A program made the position numbers and the translations under genes. Under the pieces are notes generated by a model that saw only the letters and a program-made list of their open reading frames with translations, searched no databases and was not told the DNA's origin. From Oscarella lobularis (Eukaryota > Porifera > Homoscleromorpha > Homosclerophorida > Oscarellidae): a stretch of DNA of 64,000 bases. Positions 12,361-23,640 of this stretch are shown one piece after another; position 1 is the first letter of the stretch, and each line of letters opens with the position of its first letter. The DNA is taken from the NCBI RefSeq assembly GCF_947507565.1, contig NC_089188.1:682001-746000 (forward strand), written 5' to 3'.

Positions 12361-12930
12361 AATTGGAGTTATCATGCGCGTGCAGCGTTTGTCCGAAAGA
12401 GAAAAGGGGAACAAGAGACGAACACGTGCACGCGTGCATCGTATATAGCCGGATGTGACGTCTACGTTATCGTTCACGTTCACGAAACGCGACGAAAACG
12501 CCCAATTAAAAGAACGCGGAGAACTAGATCGATTCTAGAGGACTCCGTAGTTTCGTGCAATTTTAGTTTTGAGAACCATAGTCGATAGAAAAAGAACAAT
12601 TACGCGGTACCTGCTCGAAGAAACGCGTTCGATATCGCTCACGTGCATTTCTCAGGAATCGCTTCGAATGCCTGAACGCACTGTCCAAGGCACTTGAACG
12701 ATGATTTCAGCTTATTTCTATCTACCTTTGGTCGCGAATACCTATTCGACTGCATACTGTAGAAATCGAATACTCGAGAGAAGACTCGAGGCTCCTGACA
12801 CGATTCTTTGCATCCCCTGCGTCTCCTCAAATAGCCGAACCGTCTTGTACAGTGAATAAAACAATTCGTTATCACACTAAGCCGTGTTTTCGACCTAGAA
12901 AGCGATTCGCTCGGCCCCAAAGAACGTTTG
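12360..12930. repeat. Dispersed repeat, copy 1 (others at 18700-19560)
   Basis: Blocks around 12385-12500 (AGCCGGATGTGA, CGTTCACGTTCACG) and 12655-12790 (GGAATCGCTTCGAATG, ACTCGAGAGAAGA) recur around 19060-19200 and 19400-19545, and partly again at 18730-18840, in the same order and orientation. Nothing in it looks protein-coding. It is probably a non-autonomous mobile element; no ends were defined. Confidence 0.5.
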
Positions 12931-13377
12931 ATACGGGGTTATAGAAAGTTTATCCGGGAGTCCTCATTTTTTTAGCGACAGCGCTTTCTGAGCTTTTTGA
13001 GGCCTTCCGCTTCTGTTTCGAGGTTTATTCGGGCGTTTTTAGTGTTCAGAGGATGTTTAGAGTTGTCGTGGAAACTCGAAAGAGGGTATCCTTCCTTGTT
13101 TGACGTCGTAGATTGGCTTTTCTCGGTCTCCAATTGTTTCTAGGCTTTGTTTCTAGGCGTTTAGTTGAGATTTTCGTGATTGCGCTAGGTTCCGTTTTGT
13201 GTTGGGGCGTTTTTTAGATTCAAGTCGAGCTTGAGAACGCGAATAAATTTATTTCAGATTATTTTAAATATTTTAAGGATTGGCTATGAATGACTTACTG
13301 ATTTGCTAATATTGATTTGAGTTTGAAACGACGGAGGAAGCCCATAAGTGGCTCAGCTATTCGCTGGTGCAATCAGG

Positions 13378-14640
13378 TCAAGACACTGAAATGCAGTCAG
13401 ACATATGAATGCTTTTCTTTCTCGTAAATAAATTAGTGCGTTGATCCAGGTCAGGGAACTCTGCCCGCTTCACTGTGCGTGCAACTGCACAAATATTTTT
13501 GGCGTTCGATATCTCGTCCGTCTTGATCGCTGGAAGGACCCACGTGTCGCTCTTCAACTCGGCAAGGCATCGTTCAAGCCACAAAGGTTTGTTCTGATCT
13601 CTTTCCTGCGTGAAAAGTACTGCTACATGCGTCATTGCCATATAGACTATTTTGTATACTGCTGCACAGCTGTAGTCTAATATTTTGATGTGAGCATTAG
13701 GAGCTTGATCCAATATTTCGGTAGAGCAGTCTTCTGAATGTGATAGGTACCATAGCAAGCCTAATACCTGGATAAAAATAGAGATACCCGTAAATACCAT
13801 GAGATGATAAGCGACGCCGCACGCCCTTTCAGGTACAATACGAGTATCATACTACTGCGTAGACCAGCCACCATGCACTGAGCAACGCAGGCACAACCAA
13901 ACAACAAAAGAACGATTTAAATAACTCCAGACGCCGGCTTACCTTTTCAACCATCACGCCATCCTTGTCGTCTTCACCTAATTGCCGTATCAATTCGATC
14001 ATTTTCTCTCTTTGACGCTTTCCTGCTTGCACCCAACTCTCCTAAACATCGAAAATGGATAAAAGTAAAACGAAAAACTGATCTGAAATGCACCTGAAAA
14101 CAATGAAAAAGATAATCAAGCTGCTCAGCAGAAAAATTCCACGCCAACTTCGCCAAAAGATTGTGTATGTTCTTCACAATCGCATCATTCTTTCCAGCCT
14201 AGAGCAGGCGTAGAACTTACAAACAAAACGTCTAGTCTCCGTAGCAACATGAGCGGCCCAAATGGCATCCAAATCCGCCTGATGAAACTCTTTCTGTCGA
14301 GTTATGAAATGCAAAATCTTCTCTAGTTTCTCGACGTATTGAGGCTAGTGGAGATTGTCGCGAAAAACGATAGTCAAGATTTGGTTTTTCTTGATCCACA
14401 ACTGAAAGAGACGGGAAAAAAGGCGAAAGTAGTTTTTGAAAGAAAGAAGCAAAGACCTCTCTCTCTCTCCCCTATAACTTACCACTAGCGTTTCCGCGCC
14501 GACAGTTTCGTCCTCCTCATATTGTCGTCCGTACGACGCCAAAACCATTTTGTTGACTTCGTTGAGAGCGTTCATCTTTCCATTGAAGGACGACGATATT
14601 TGAAGGAGCCTTCGTGGATATGTCAATAAATGAGAGGGTA
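13378..14640 (-). pseudogene. USP9X/FAF-like deubiquitinase, N-terminal-region fragment
   Basis: Several exons align in order to the N-terminal helical-repeat region of USP9X. They read SSFNGKMNALNEVNKM, then LWIKKNQILTIVFRDNLH with YVEKLEKILHFI, then [63 protein letters not shown] and ELKSDTWVLPAIK. Introns are short with GTAAG-type donors (for example after DKDGVMVEK). USP9X is about 2500 residues, with a catalytic USP domain far downstream. Here only roughly 250 residues exist: nothing before the MNALNEVNK exon and nothing homologous after WVLPAIK, since repeat sequence begins below 12960. It is therefore a fragment, most likely a duplicated or captured segment, unless the assembly is broken. 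No USP catalytic residues are present. Confidence 0.7.
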
Positions 14641-14775
14641 TTTTTACATTTATGGATCCCCCTTCTTACCTCAATATCATCCTCAGTCTAAACTTCTCCA
14701 CTTTCTGAATCATCTCCTTTCAATCCCGATCGCCCCGATAAACAACTTTCAAAGACTTTCGAATCACGAAGAGTG

Positions 14776-14828
14776 CCCTTTTTTTTCTTTTTTTTCTTTC
14801 TTCTTTTTTTTTTTTCTTTTTTTCTCTG
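14776..14828. repeat. Pyrimidine-rich simple repeat (T/C tract)
   Basis: Runs of T with scattered C over about 50 bases. It lies upstream of the USP9X-like fragment on its strand. Confidence 0.8.
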
Positions 14829-15489
14829 GACCTATCGATATACGATCACCCGCGACTGTAGCTTAACCGCCCGTAGCTTGATGGTTCCAGAGGGGCAAAG
14901 CTCCCCTCTGCGACCTATGCTCATTGGGGCGGTTAAGCCCGGAGCGGGGCCGCCACCGATACCAGTAAGGTTTAGGGTTGGTGTTGGGTTAGGTACATGA
15001 AGAAAACGCTTTCTAAACTCTCTATATATAGAGAGCACTGCGCAGGCGTGGCCATGCGCAGACCAATCATAGATATATGGACCAATCACCTTAAAGATAA
15101 CGGCCTTACGTATCCGTAAGGACAGCCATGGCGGTCAGGAAAGCCTTGACACTAAATTTCTTATTCAGAAATGGTTTCCCAAGGCATTGAATGCGAGAGA
15201 GCAGCTCGACGGGCAGCATTAGGCTCTGCTTTAGTGTATTCAGCATCACTTCTATAACTAGAGAATGATGGCCCGGTGTTCACCGTGTTGCCATCATGCA
15301 GAGCCTCCCACCGCTTACCGTACGCGAGTGCATAACATAGTGTGACGTCATAGTTTTTATGCTGTCACATATTCACGTTGTCATTACAGCCGTTAGCTAC
15401 TACTAGTACAGCTCAGTCCTACCTACATACTGTAAATACAGTACTTGCATGATTGCTGTGTTTTCCTAATTAGGCGCTTTTCTGACGTA

Positions 15490-16195
15490 CAGTACAGTGC
15501 GTGCCAGCATAAATGGCCACAAAACGCGCGCTAAGATCACTGTAGATCACTCGTTGCAAGACATACAGTGTCACTGTGTGTCAACGAAAATCACTCTAAT
15601 GCCTATTTTAAACAGGGATGTCAGTTTGATTTTTGTGGGACGTACTCCCAAAGATTTAAATTTTTGCAAGTTTAGCTCGCGCTAATAAAAAAGTTTCTGA
15701 AATGGCAAATTTTGTAAAGGAAAGAACATTTTCAAATTAGCCGATAATAAATTTCTAAACAATGCACGTGAGAAGCCATTTATAGAGTGAGTTTCTTTCT
15801 AACTTGATCCCTAACGGAAAAAAATGCATTTCTATTTACGTCACGTGACATCCGTTTCTTTCCACCGAATTACTGTATTGAAAATCAAAGATAATGAAGT
15901 TTTAGAAAATGGTATAAAGTGACAGACGAGTTTATGAAAGCCGTCATATGTTGTTTGAAACTGGAAAAAAACGGACTTTTCTGTGTTCTTAGCAAAACGT
16001 ATAGAAACGTTGTCTGCGGTGAAATCAAAACCGTTTTCTTACAAAATAGACGTAAATAGAAATGCTAGACTTCATTGGAAATCCTTGATGTGACGATCAA
16101 ACGTCAAAACTACGCCAAATGTAAACTACGCTCTGAATTCCTCGCGCGCTACTAAAAGTCCCGTTTGGCCATTTATGCTGGCTCGCACTGTACTG
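15490..16195. mobile_element. MITE with ~30-bp terminal inverted repeats, Tc1/mariner type
   Basis: The left end CAGTACAGTGCGTGCCAGCA and the reverse complement of the right end CAGTACAGTGCGAGCCAGCA match for about 30 bp, through ATAAATGGCCA. Both ends are flanked by TA (15488-15489 and 16196-16197), as expected for Tc1/mariner integration. The 706-bp interior has no transposase frame. It also has an inner inverted match: ATTTCTATTTACGT near 15828 against ACGTAAATAGAAAT near 16049. Confidence 0.75.
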
Positions 16196-16559
16196 TATTT
16201 GATAATGTGCTCTGTATTTGAGGAGGACCTATGCATGTGTACGGGAAGTGTACGGGTCATATTTCCTGTTACCCGTACACGCGTACATACCCACCCATAG
16301 CCCCACCCATATACTGTACATGTGACTGGATACTTTTGATTGTGACGTCAGAGCGTGACAATCAAAACTGTCGTTTCGGTTTCTCAGCGCATTTATAACA
16401 CGGAAAATAGCACAGATCAATTGGAAATAAGGGTTTCTAAGCATTTTTTTCGTTTCTGAAAGAAAAAACGCTTTATTCGCGCCGTAAATCGCCTTTTTCG
16501 GGTCACCGTTTTCGGCCCTATGTCACGCATGCGCTTTACAAAGTGAGGGTTTTTCTTAT

Positions 16560-16615
16560 GTGACGTCACAATGCCGAGCGTGACGAACAGACAGACAGAC
16601 ATACATACAGACACT
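16560..16615. repeat. ACAG/ACAT simple repeat in a degenerate element
   Basis: ACAGACAGACAGACATACATACAGACAC follows a TGACGTCACAATG box. GTGTACGGG motifs occur on both strands nearby (16240-16290), so this may be the end of a small degenerate element. No ends were defined. Confidence 0.4.
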
Positions 16616-17156
16616 TCCGGCCCTAAGATCACGTTTGAAAGAGCCTCCCTCCGTCGTTATACGGGCTCCACCCGTACAACTGTGGTGGTCGGCTCCATAA
16701 TAGTATATCATCGTAGATTTTCGACTCGATCTGTGTCAGTATATTAATATTTTTTTTCTTCAGGCTGTCGATGTCGTGAACTGCGCCTGAAAAATCCTAT
16801 TTTTTCGTACTGGCATCAGAAAAGGCGAACGACTATCTTGCATTATAATCACCTAAAGCAGCGACCTGCCTCAGGGAAAGTATTATTAAAAATGTTTTGA
16901 CCTAAGTTTGCGTAGAGTCGTCTGTGAAATGTGAAGAACGAAGCAGCTAGCAAATAATGCGTTCTCATTCTTACGCGCCTATCTATAAGGGAAGCGTAGC
17001 CGTCGACTGTAATTTCACATGCAATCAAAGCAACGGCGAGCGACAACTAGAACAAGCGCAAAACGGACAGACAGCCTCAACACAAAACAACCCTAAAAGC
17101 AACGTCATGTCGCCTATAGAGCGAGAAGTTCTCAATTTCGGCATTTCCATTGAGCA

Positions 17157-17797
17157 TCAACCAGACACAAAGACGTGAAATTCCCTCACTGGTCCATAGC
17201 AACGGACTCCGCTGAGATAGACATAAGGGTAGATGCTGATAAGAGCTGGTCCTGGGGCCGGGTACGTATAATTTTCGGAGAAAGGACCATACGAATAATG
17301 TTGGTAATCAATGATTGGGCCACGGCCTGGATGAGTGCCGTTCCAATGCACGTGTAAAGTGCCGACATCAAACTGGTTAGCTGTTTTAAATTATGCTTGA
17401 ACATTACCCGTAAACGTGGGCAGGGCCGCAATTCAAAGACAAGTGAATGTTTATTTGAACGCGGCCAGCTCCGTAGGGACGAGCTTGGCTAGGATAAATA
17501 ACGTAGGGCGCGCAGAAGCACGTTTCGTCTTCAATCTTCGTGACTTTCTCTGTACAGTCAAGAGTCAACTCGTTCTATTATTCTCGCGATCACAACCGAA
17601 TAGTCCGATATGTACAGGCAAACTACTTTTTACTGATCGATTGCGTTTGAGATTCTTTTCAAGCTACACAAGCACGTACAACGGTTTCGCGTTTAGTACC
17701 TGTCAGTGAGTCGTACTCTTCCTTAGGGAGAGTGTTTGCCAAAAGAAGGATGACATTGCAAAGGAAAAGCAGAGTTCGAAGCACCATGGAGGCCATT
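17157..17797 (-). CDS. Candidate small secreted protein
   Basis: I do not recognise the family. A first exon (17797-~17700) encodes a strong signal peptide, MASMVLRTLLFLCNVILLLA, then NTLPKEEYDSLT before a GTACTA donor. A middle exon (near 17490-17405) reads YGAGRVQINIHLSLNCGPAH. The last exon (near 17370-17157) reads VGTLHVHWNGTHPGRGPIID, continues with YSYGPFSENYTYPAPGPA and ends EFHVFVSG at a stop. The product would be about 120 residues, rich in Tyr, His and Pro with two N-glycosylation sequons. The phase between the middle and last exon is not settled, so the model is tentative. Confidence 0.4.
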
Positions 17798-18130
17798 GAA
17801 GGACGTGTCACGACAGATCGAAGTAGCTTGTATAAATGACGAAGATTCTGAGACCCGTGGTGTTTTATCACAGGCCTCTCTGTAAATCCAATGGGAGTGG
17901 CTATCAATTATTGAGCACCAGATCTCAACGCAGAATTGCATGTTTCGATGAAACTGTGAAAGAGGCGGCTACTGTGTTGTACTTGGAACAGGCTCCAATG
18001 AGAGCAGACTAGCTGCGCGACGCTCAGCCGAATTCGGTCTTGGTGCCGCCTTTACGGGCTGCAAGTGGCTAACGTATGAAAAGAGAAGAGAAGATAAAGT
18101 TTCGTGCCAGCAGCACCGTCAGCTGTTGCG

Positions 18131-18720
18131 TCACCCATTTCTTTGCACGTGGTCGCACGTTCCTTTTTTTAGCAGTTTTTTGGCTAGCACATGGTAGAAA
18201 CGTTTGTTGAATAAGTGGAAAGGAACGCCTACGGAAGCGCTCCCAGCTGATTCGAGTTGGAGTACTAGTACACTGGATTTTAGTGCAAGAAAAGAAACAG
18301 TGTCTTTAGAAGAGGTAGCAATCTGATTTGCTGAGCCTTCGATCAGGCTTCTCATGCCTCCGCCATGGTGCTCAGGAGCGGCTCCTAAAGTGTAAAATGA
18401 GAGAAAATCGAATTAAGTGTCGGGTGCCAAACCTCTCTCTTCCTCGCTTGCCCTGACTAGCTCTAGCGTACACCTCCTTGACTAATGGTAACGTTTGAGC
18501 TCGTAAATACCTCACTTGGCTCCTTTGCGCAGTGCACGTGTAACATAATTTGGTCTAGGCAACTTTTAGAGTCTAGGACGTGAGTAGGCGTAGCAATAAA
18601 ATTTTTACGCACTCGCCTCCATATACCTTCCGGATCTGTCGCAGCCGAAAATACAATGCGTTGGTTTTTCACAGTCAGCTGTCTGCTCGCTTTTCTAGAG
18701 CCAGACATTGCAGTGCCTGA
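18131..18720 (-). CDS. Duplicated uncharacterised exon pair, copy 1
   Basis: Two minus-strand frames: 18708-18463 (MSGSRKASRQLTVKNQRIVF, FSAATDPEG, TPTHVLDSKSCLD, SSNVTISQGGVR) and 18355-18131 (GGGMRSLIEGSANQIATSSK, TVSFLALKSSVLVLQ, VGVPFHLFNKRF). The second copy at 19703-20220 keeps the same peptides in the same order (SGSRKASKQLTVRNKRILF, LALKSSVLV), which argues these frames are or were coding. Function unknown; no motif recognised. Copy 1 looks more open than copy 2. Confidence 0.4.
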
Positions 18721-19560
18721 AACAAAAGAGTTTGAACAACGATTTCAGTCCATTTCAATCTATCTTTGGTCGCGAAGACATAATCGATCGTCCAGAATGC
18801 ATGAAAATTGAACAGTCAAGAGAAGAGAATCGAGACGAGCACGCTACATGGCTCCCTGTCTTCCAACAAACAACTCACAGAGCGTACGAGCGAGTTCTCA
18901 AGCGACGGAGTTACGTAAAGAGGGAGAGCGTCGTGCACGACTTTATGTAGCTCAAGCACGAACAAATACGCGGACTCTTCTCTTATTGAATGATGGGTCA
19001 CGAAAGACAGCGTTGCTTTTTGCACCTCTACGCGCAACCAAGAAAGGCAATAATAGGAGTGATCACGCGTGCAACGTTTGCCCCAAAAGAAAAGGCAAAC
19101 AGGAGACGAACATGTGCACATGCACGTTCATGGTATAGCCGGATGTGATGTAAACGTTTTCTTTCACGTTCACGGAACGCGAGGAAAACGCGACGAAGCG
19201 CAACCATAAACGCTCCAACGCCTTCGATCGAGTTGGCTTTTCGTAAAGAACGCGGCGAACTTGATCGATTCTAGAGGATTTGCGATATATTGAGGCGTAT
19301 AGCTTCGGTTCTGGGGAGCACAGTCGATAGAAAAAGCAGAATTTCGTTGTATTCGCTCGTGGGATGGAGAGGAATGCGTTCTCTCACCTGCATTCATTGC
19401 AGGAATCGCTTCGAATGCGTGAACGCACTCTCCGAGGCACTTGGACGACGACTTCAGGTCATTTCGAATATTCCTTGCTAGCAAATACGTGATCGATTGT
19501 CCAGAATGCATAGAAATCGAACAGTCGAGAGAAGAGAATCGAGACGAGCGGGCTAAGGTT
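18700..19560. repeat. Dispersed repeat copies 2 and 3
   Basis: About 19060-19545 matches 12385-12790. A partial copy at 18730-18840 shares ACGATTTCAG...CTTTGGTCGCGAA and GAGAAGAGAATCGAGACGAGC with it. The block sits exactly between the two copies of the exon pair at 18.2 and 19.7 kb. Confidence 0.5.
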
Positions 19561-19702
19561 CAAGATGGTGGGCGAAGAAATTTTTTCGTCTTTTTTTTTG
19601 CTGGCTGATCAGATCCTGAAGGCCACGCTCTGATCTTTTTTTGAAGACAGACCCCTGGCTTTCGTTGCGCAGCGAGATTTCAATGGCACGCGCCTTTCCT
19701 AG

Positions 19703-20220
19703 AATCAGTGGAAAGGAACGCCTACTGAAGCGCGCACTGATGATTAGAGTTTGATTACGAGTACACTGGATTTTAGTGCAAGAAAGCAAACAGTGTCTTT
19801 AGAAGAGCTAGCAATCTGATTTGCTGAGACTTTGATCAGGCTTCTACTGCCTCCGCCATGCTGTTCAGGAGCGGCTCCCAGAGTGTAAAATGAGAGAATC
19901 GAATTAAGTGTCGGGTGCCCAAACTCCTTCCCTCCCTTGCCCTGACTATAGCGTACACCTCCTTGGCCAATGGTAACGTTTGAGCTCGTAGATACCCCGC
20001 TTGGTGCAGTGCACTTGTAACATTATTGTTTGGTCTATAGGCAACTTTTAGAGTCTAGGACGTGAGTGGGCGTAGCAGTAAATTTTTACGCAACTCGCCT
20101 CCACTAATACCTTCCGGATCTGTCGCTGCCGAAAATAGAATACGTTTGTTTCTCACGGTCAGCTGTTTGCTCGCTTTTCGAGAGCCAGATGTTGCAGTGC
20201 CTGAGACAAAAGGAGACCCG
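19703..20220 (-). pseudogene. Duplicated uncharacterised exon pair, copy 2 (decayed)
   Basis: A direct duplicate of 18213-18720 displaced by about 1.49 kb, with small indels that break the frames. For example, the LRPLTS stop follows SAATDPEG, and a stop follows LKSSVLVIKL. Conserved nucleotides include GTACACTGGATTTTAGTGCA and GAATTAAGTGTCGGGTGCC. Confidence 0.5.
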
Positions 20221-20574
20221 CCACGGGTAAAAGAGGGGACGGAATTAAGAATGGCCTTTTCTGAGAAGCCACCGGGGAAGAGTAAGATACAGAAGTGCCT
20301 CTTTTCAAACTCGATTTTCTCAGCAACCGCAGGTCGGATCGGCGTTCTCTAAACGGCATTAGATAGAGGAACGATAGAGCTTTCGATCGATATGCGGCTT
20401 TTGTTCTGAAAGTTTACGGTTGACGAGAAAATCGCGTAGTCCGGATATGATGATGTCCGTCCGAGATTAGATTACAAGAAAAAAAAAAACCTCTTTTCCT
20501 CTTATGTGCGACTTCATCAATCCGCACTGCTGTGTGCCAAAGATGATAATCACCTAAGCTTCCAAAATAACTGA

Positions 20575-20850
20575 CGCGCGGTTGGCCCTGTCAAGCAGGG
20601 AACGCGTGAAGCTGTCCGGGATTTGATGTCGTCCGACTATTGATACGGGACTCTATCGCAAGCGACTCGAAGTGTCATCGCTGTTATTTGCGCTCCGCTC
20701 ACTGCATTCTGAGGGCTCAAAAGCGAACTGCTTGGTACGCAATGGAAGAAGGGACCCCCTATCGGGACCTTTTCGATCGAACGTCGTATTCGGGCTAAGA
20801 GACGTTGCTCTGCGGACGAAATACGCGTTCGAGAAATAACGTTCGCGTCG
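20575..20850 (+). mobile_element. Fragment of the integrase-core element found at 47131-48200
   Basis: GTCAAGCAGGG-ACGCG, GAAGCTGTCCG-GATTTGATG and CTATTGATACGGGACTCTA here match the reverse complement of 47825-47905. This is the N-terminal helical part of the integrase element (peptide REAVRDLM.SDY). Only this terminal part is present, without the catalytic core. Confidence 0.6.
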
Positions 20851-21694
20851 CGCCAGGCGCTGAGGAGAAATAAGGGAGTGTTTTGTAAATGGGGCTCCTA
20901 TTTAGGAACCTTGGTTTTTCGAAGTCGATTCGTGCTGAACTGTTGCGGCGAGGTGATTCGGTAGGCTGAGAAAAGGTACGTCGTTCATTTCTAGGTTTTA
21001 TCCGTGATGAGAAAAGGCACGCTTCGACGGACCGCGCCCACTAAGTGGGAGTGGTCATTTCTGTTTAGCCTGTTCCATATTTATTATCCATGGGCATCAT
21101 CGAACTTCTATTCTAGAAGTACATATCATGTCATTCAAATCGTCACCTTGCTTTTCCACAGTTCGTTCATCATATAGATGTAGTTTTTAGGTAGTAGGAT
21201 AGATTTTTAGGTAGTAGGATAGAGGAATACCTTAAATAACAAATTAATAAACTTTTTATTTATTATTATTATAGTCGATCAATTTCTTTGTTTTGACTTT
21301 TTCTTCTGGCAGGCGCACCGGAGAAGGATATGGTCGCAAGAGATTAAGAGAAGACACATGAACGAGGTATCTGGATGATACCCTCTTTGTGCACGTGATG
21401 TGTATGCCTAGAATGTTCCTATGATACAGCCAAGCACCTTGTTACTAGTCTTGAGGAGATGAAAGAAAGCGTTTCCGATCAACAGCGCAATAGGGTGCAT
21501 GACGGTGCAACTCCCCTTCCTGTTTGTATAAAGCGGATCCATCGTCGATCTTAATTCCAACGTAACGCGCGTTGTTTTCCAGAAGTGCCGCTAACAGCCG
21601 CTAACCACCGGAGTTCTCAAGCCTCTAGCTGGTATAGGAACAGGCGAATTCTTTCTCTCATGCTCTTATATCCTATTTATAGACGTTTATAGCA

Positions 21695-23340
21695 ATGATG
21701 GCAGAAGTGACAACGATTTTGAAAAAAACATTCGCTCTTCTCGTCGTCGCGACATTCTCGACAATCGTCGTCAAGCATGTTCATTGTCAGACAGAGTGCA
21801 CTGACGTCGATATTCACTGTTTCTACGCTGCGTGAGAAGCATTCTACTGGACATAAGCGGTTATCTGGTATGTTCTTTCTTTATGTGCAGATCGAGCAAT
21901 AGAGCGTACTGTTTGCCGCCTGATAACGGTCAATCCCAGCTCACCTTATCTCCGATGTAAGCTTGTAAATACTTTGCCGCATATACTCGTACGATGGAGG
22001 TTTTATCAGAGGTGGTCTAGAGTGCGACATGTCTCTGGAGTCTCTCGCCATTGTCTCTCGGTAGGTCCGGTGTATGCATGCCTCTCTTTCGGAAGGTCCG
22101 GTATATGCATGCCTCTCCCTACGCGTGACTAAGCTGGTGGATGTGGTTGCAGCTCATTCCACTAGTGAGCAGTGGCCACACCCACTTCCCTGGCGAGCCT
22201 AAACGCCTTTCTATATAGCACTTACAGTCTCATTGAATCGGATTGCGCGATAATTCCATCGTTGAACGAGTAAGAAAAACGTACGCCAAATTGTCCAGAC
22301 GTCTAAAAGCAGTCGTTTTACATTAGAAGCGTTTTCGCTGAGACTAATGTGACCCAGCTCGTCGTCATGTAACTAAATAAACCACGCTTATTGATAAATC
22401 AATTCCCAGACGTTGACGTCGTATTTAGTTGCGACAGACAGCCCTTCGTTTACGAAGCGACGGAAGCATTGGAAATCTTGTATTGGAAGCGATGTCTCAG
22501 CTTTTGACAATTTACTCTATATACGATATCCCTCTTCTAGGCAATTGCAAAATGAGACATTTACAGCTTGTGCATGCCTTGCGCGAGCTGCAGCTGCGTG
22601 GATCTTTCAGGCAGTCATCTCAAACCAATACGCTTTTAGATGCGGTTTGAACCAATACGCAAACGTCGTTCAGGCCATCGGACAAAACGTTACAACAAGT
22701 TCGATTCTGCTCTAGCTAACAATTAAAATCATATTTATCCTATTTTTGGACGCAGGAAAGTGCAGCAATGCAACTGGCAACGAGCCGTGCATACACGGAA
22801 ACTGGAGAATTGAAGTTCACTGGACAACAGACGTTGATCTAGTCTTCATCATCAATCTTCCCGACGTTGACAATGCGGACTCAACAATCTCTGGCTGCAG
22901 CAATAACGCTGTCGATTCAACGACAACGTGCGAGGGACAAGTCAATGATGCGACCGGTGGACAGTGGATTGTGACTATGGGACCTAATGATCAGTCTGGT
23001 ATCGATGGCGGCTTCGAATACGGTGAAAGTAAGGCACATTTCTTTTTACATGTATCTCTCTTGTTATGTAACGGTCCCTTTTGTTAACCACTGTACAGTT
23101 GACGTCAACGGAGTTCCCAAAGGACGAATTTTTGGTATTCGCTTAATATCACTTGCGCAATCGTTGTTTGCAGACATTCCAGTGACGGTGAAGTATTTCT
23201 TTAACGGTGCTGAAGTCGTGTCTGTCGCGCTAAATACAAGCGCTGCGGACTTTTCTGAGTGGGGAGGATCCGTCGGAGAGGCTCATATTGACATTCTCGA
23301 CTTTAGCACCTCGGCAGATCCTAATGCGTTCAAGTTATAA
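21695..23340 (+). CDS. Secreted protein of unknown family, multi-exon
   Basis: Exon 1 (21695-21832) starts MMAEVTTILKKTFALLVVAT, a signal peptide, followed by HCQTECTDVDIHC. It joins in phase to exon 2 (21892-21956, SSNRAYCLPPDNGQSQLTL). One or more middle exons between 22217 and 22715 could not be fixed; candidates carry DVDVVFSCDRQPFVYEATEA or ACACLARAAAAWIFQAV. The last three exons join perfectly: 22756-23027 (NEPCIHGNWRIEVHWTTDVD, CSNNAVDSTTTCEGQVND, GGFEYGE), 23099-23133 (IDVNGVPKGRIF) and 23174-23340 (IPVTVKYFFNGAEVVSVALN to DPNAFKL and stop). The domain is beta-rich with paired Cys, perhaps carbohydrate-binding-like, but that is a guess. Intron 2 contains two direct copies of GGTCCGGT.TATGCATGCCTCTC near 22070-22115. 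Confidence 0.6.
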
Positions 23341-23640
23341 TTGGAAGTTTACGTCACGATCACCTGACTACATATTATAGAGTAGAGTTGAAAAAAAAGA
23401 TGGTTGATTATTGTTTACACTGTAGGAAAGATTATTCGCGTGACGCACACGTCTTGTCGCATTGTGTTGACGTTCGTCAAATAATAGCTATTCTCGCGAA
23501 ATTTTACTGCGGTGCCGATTTCTATTGTCTGCGCGGGTATTCGACCTCTGTCGATTGCGCAGCAGCGCTAACACAAATAGCCCTATGTCTTACGCGGTTC
23601 CGTTCTATAAAGAAGATCGAGATCTTTTCAAGACGTTAAA

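Noticed and set aside
15098-15121. CCTTACG/CGTAAGG palindrome as an operator
   Set aside because: Short, isolated and without a nearby gene start; it can arise by chance or belong to an old repeat.
18215-20220. LTR retrotransposon (direct repeats about 1.5 kb apart)
   Set aside because: The repeats lack TG...CA ends, primer-binding site and polypurine tract, and the middle matches a dispersed repeat rather than gag-pol.
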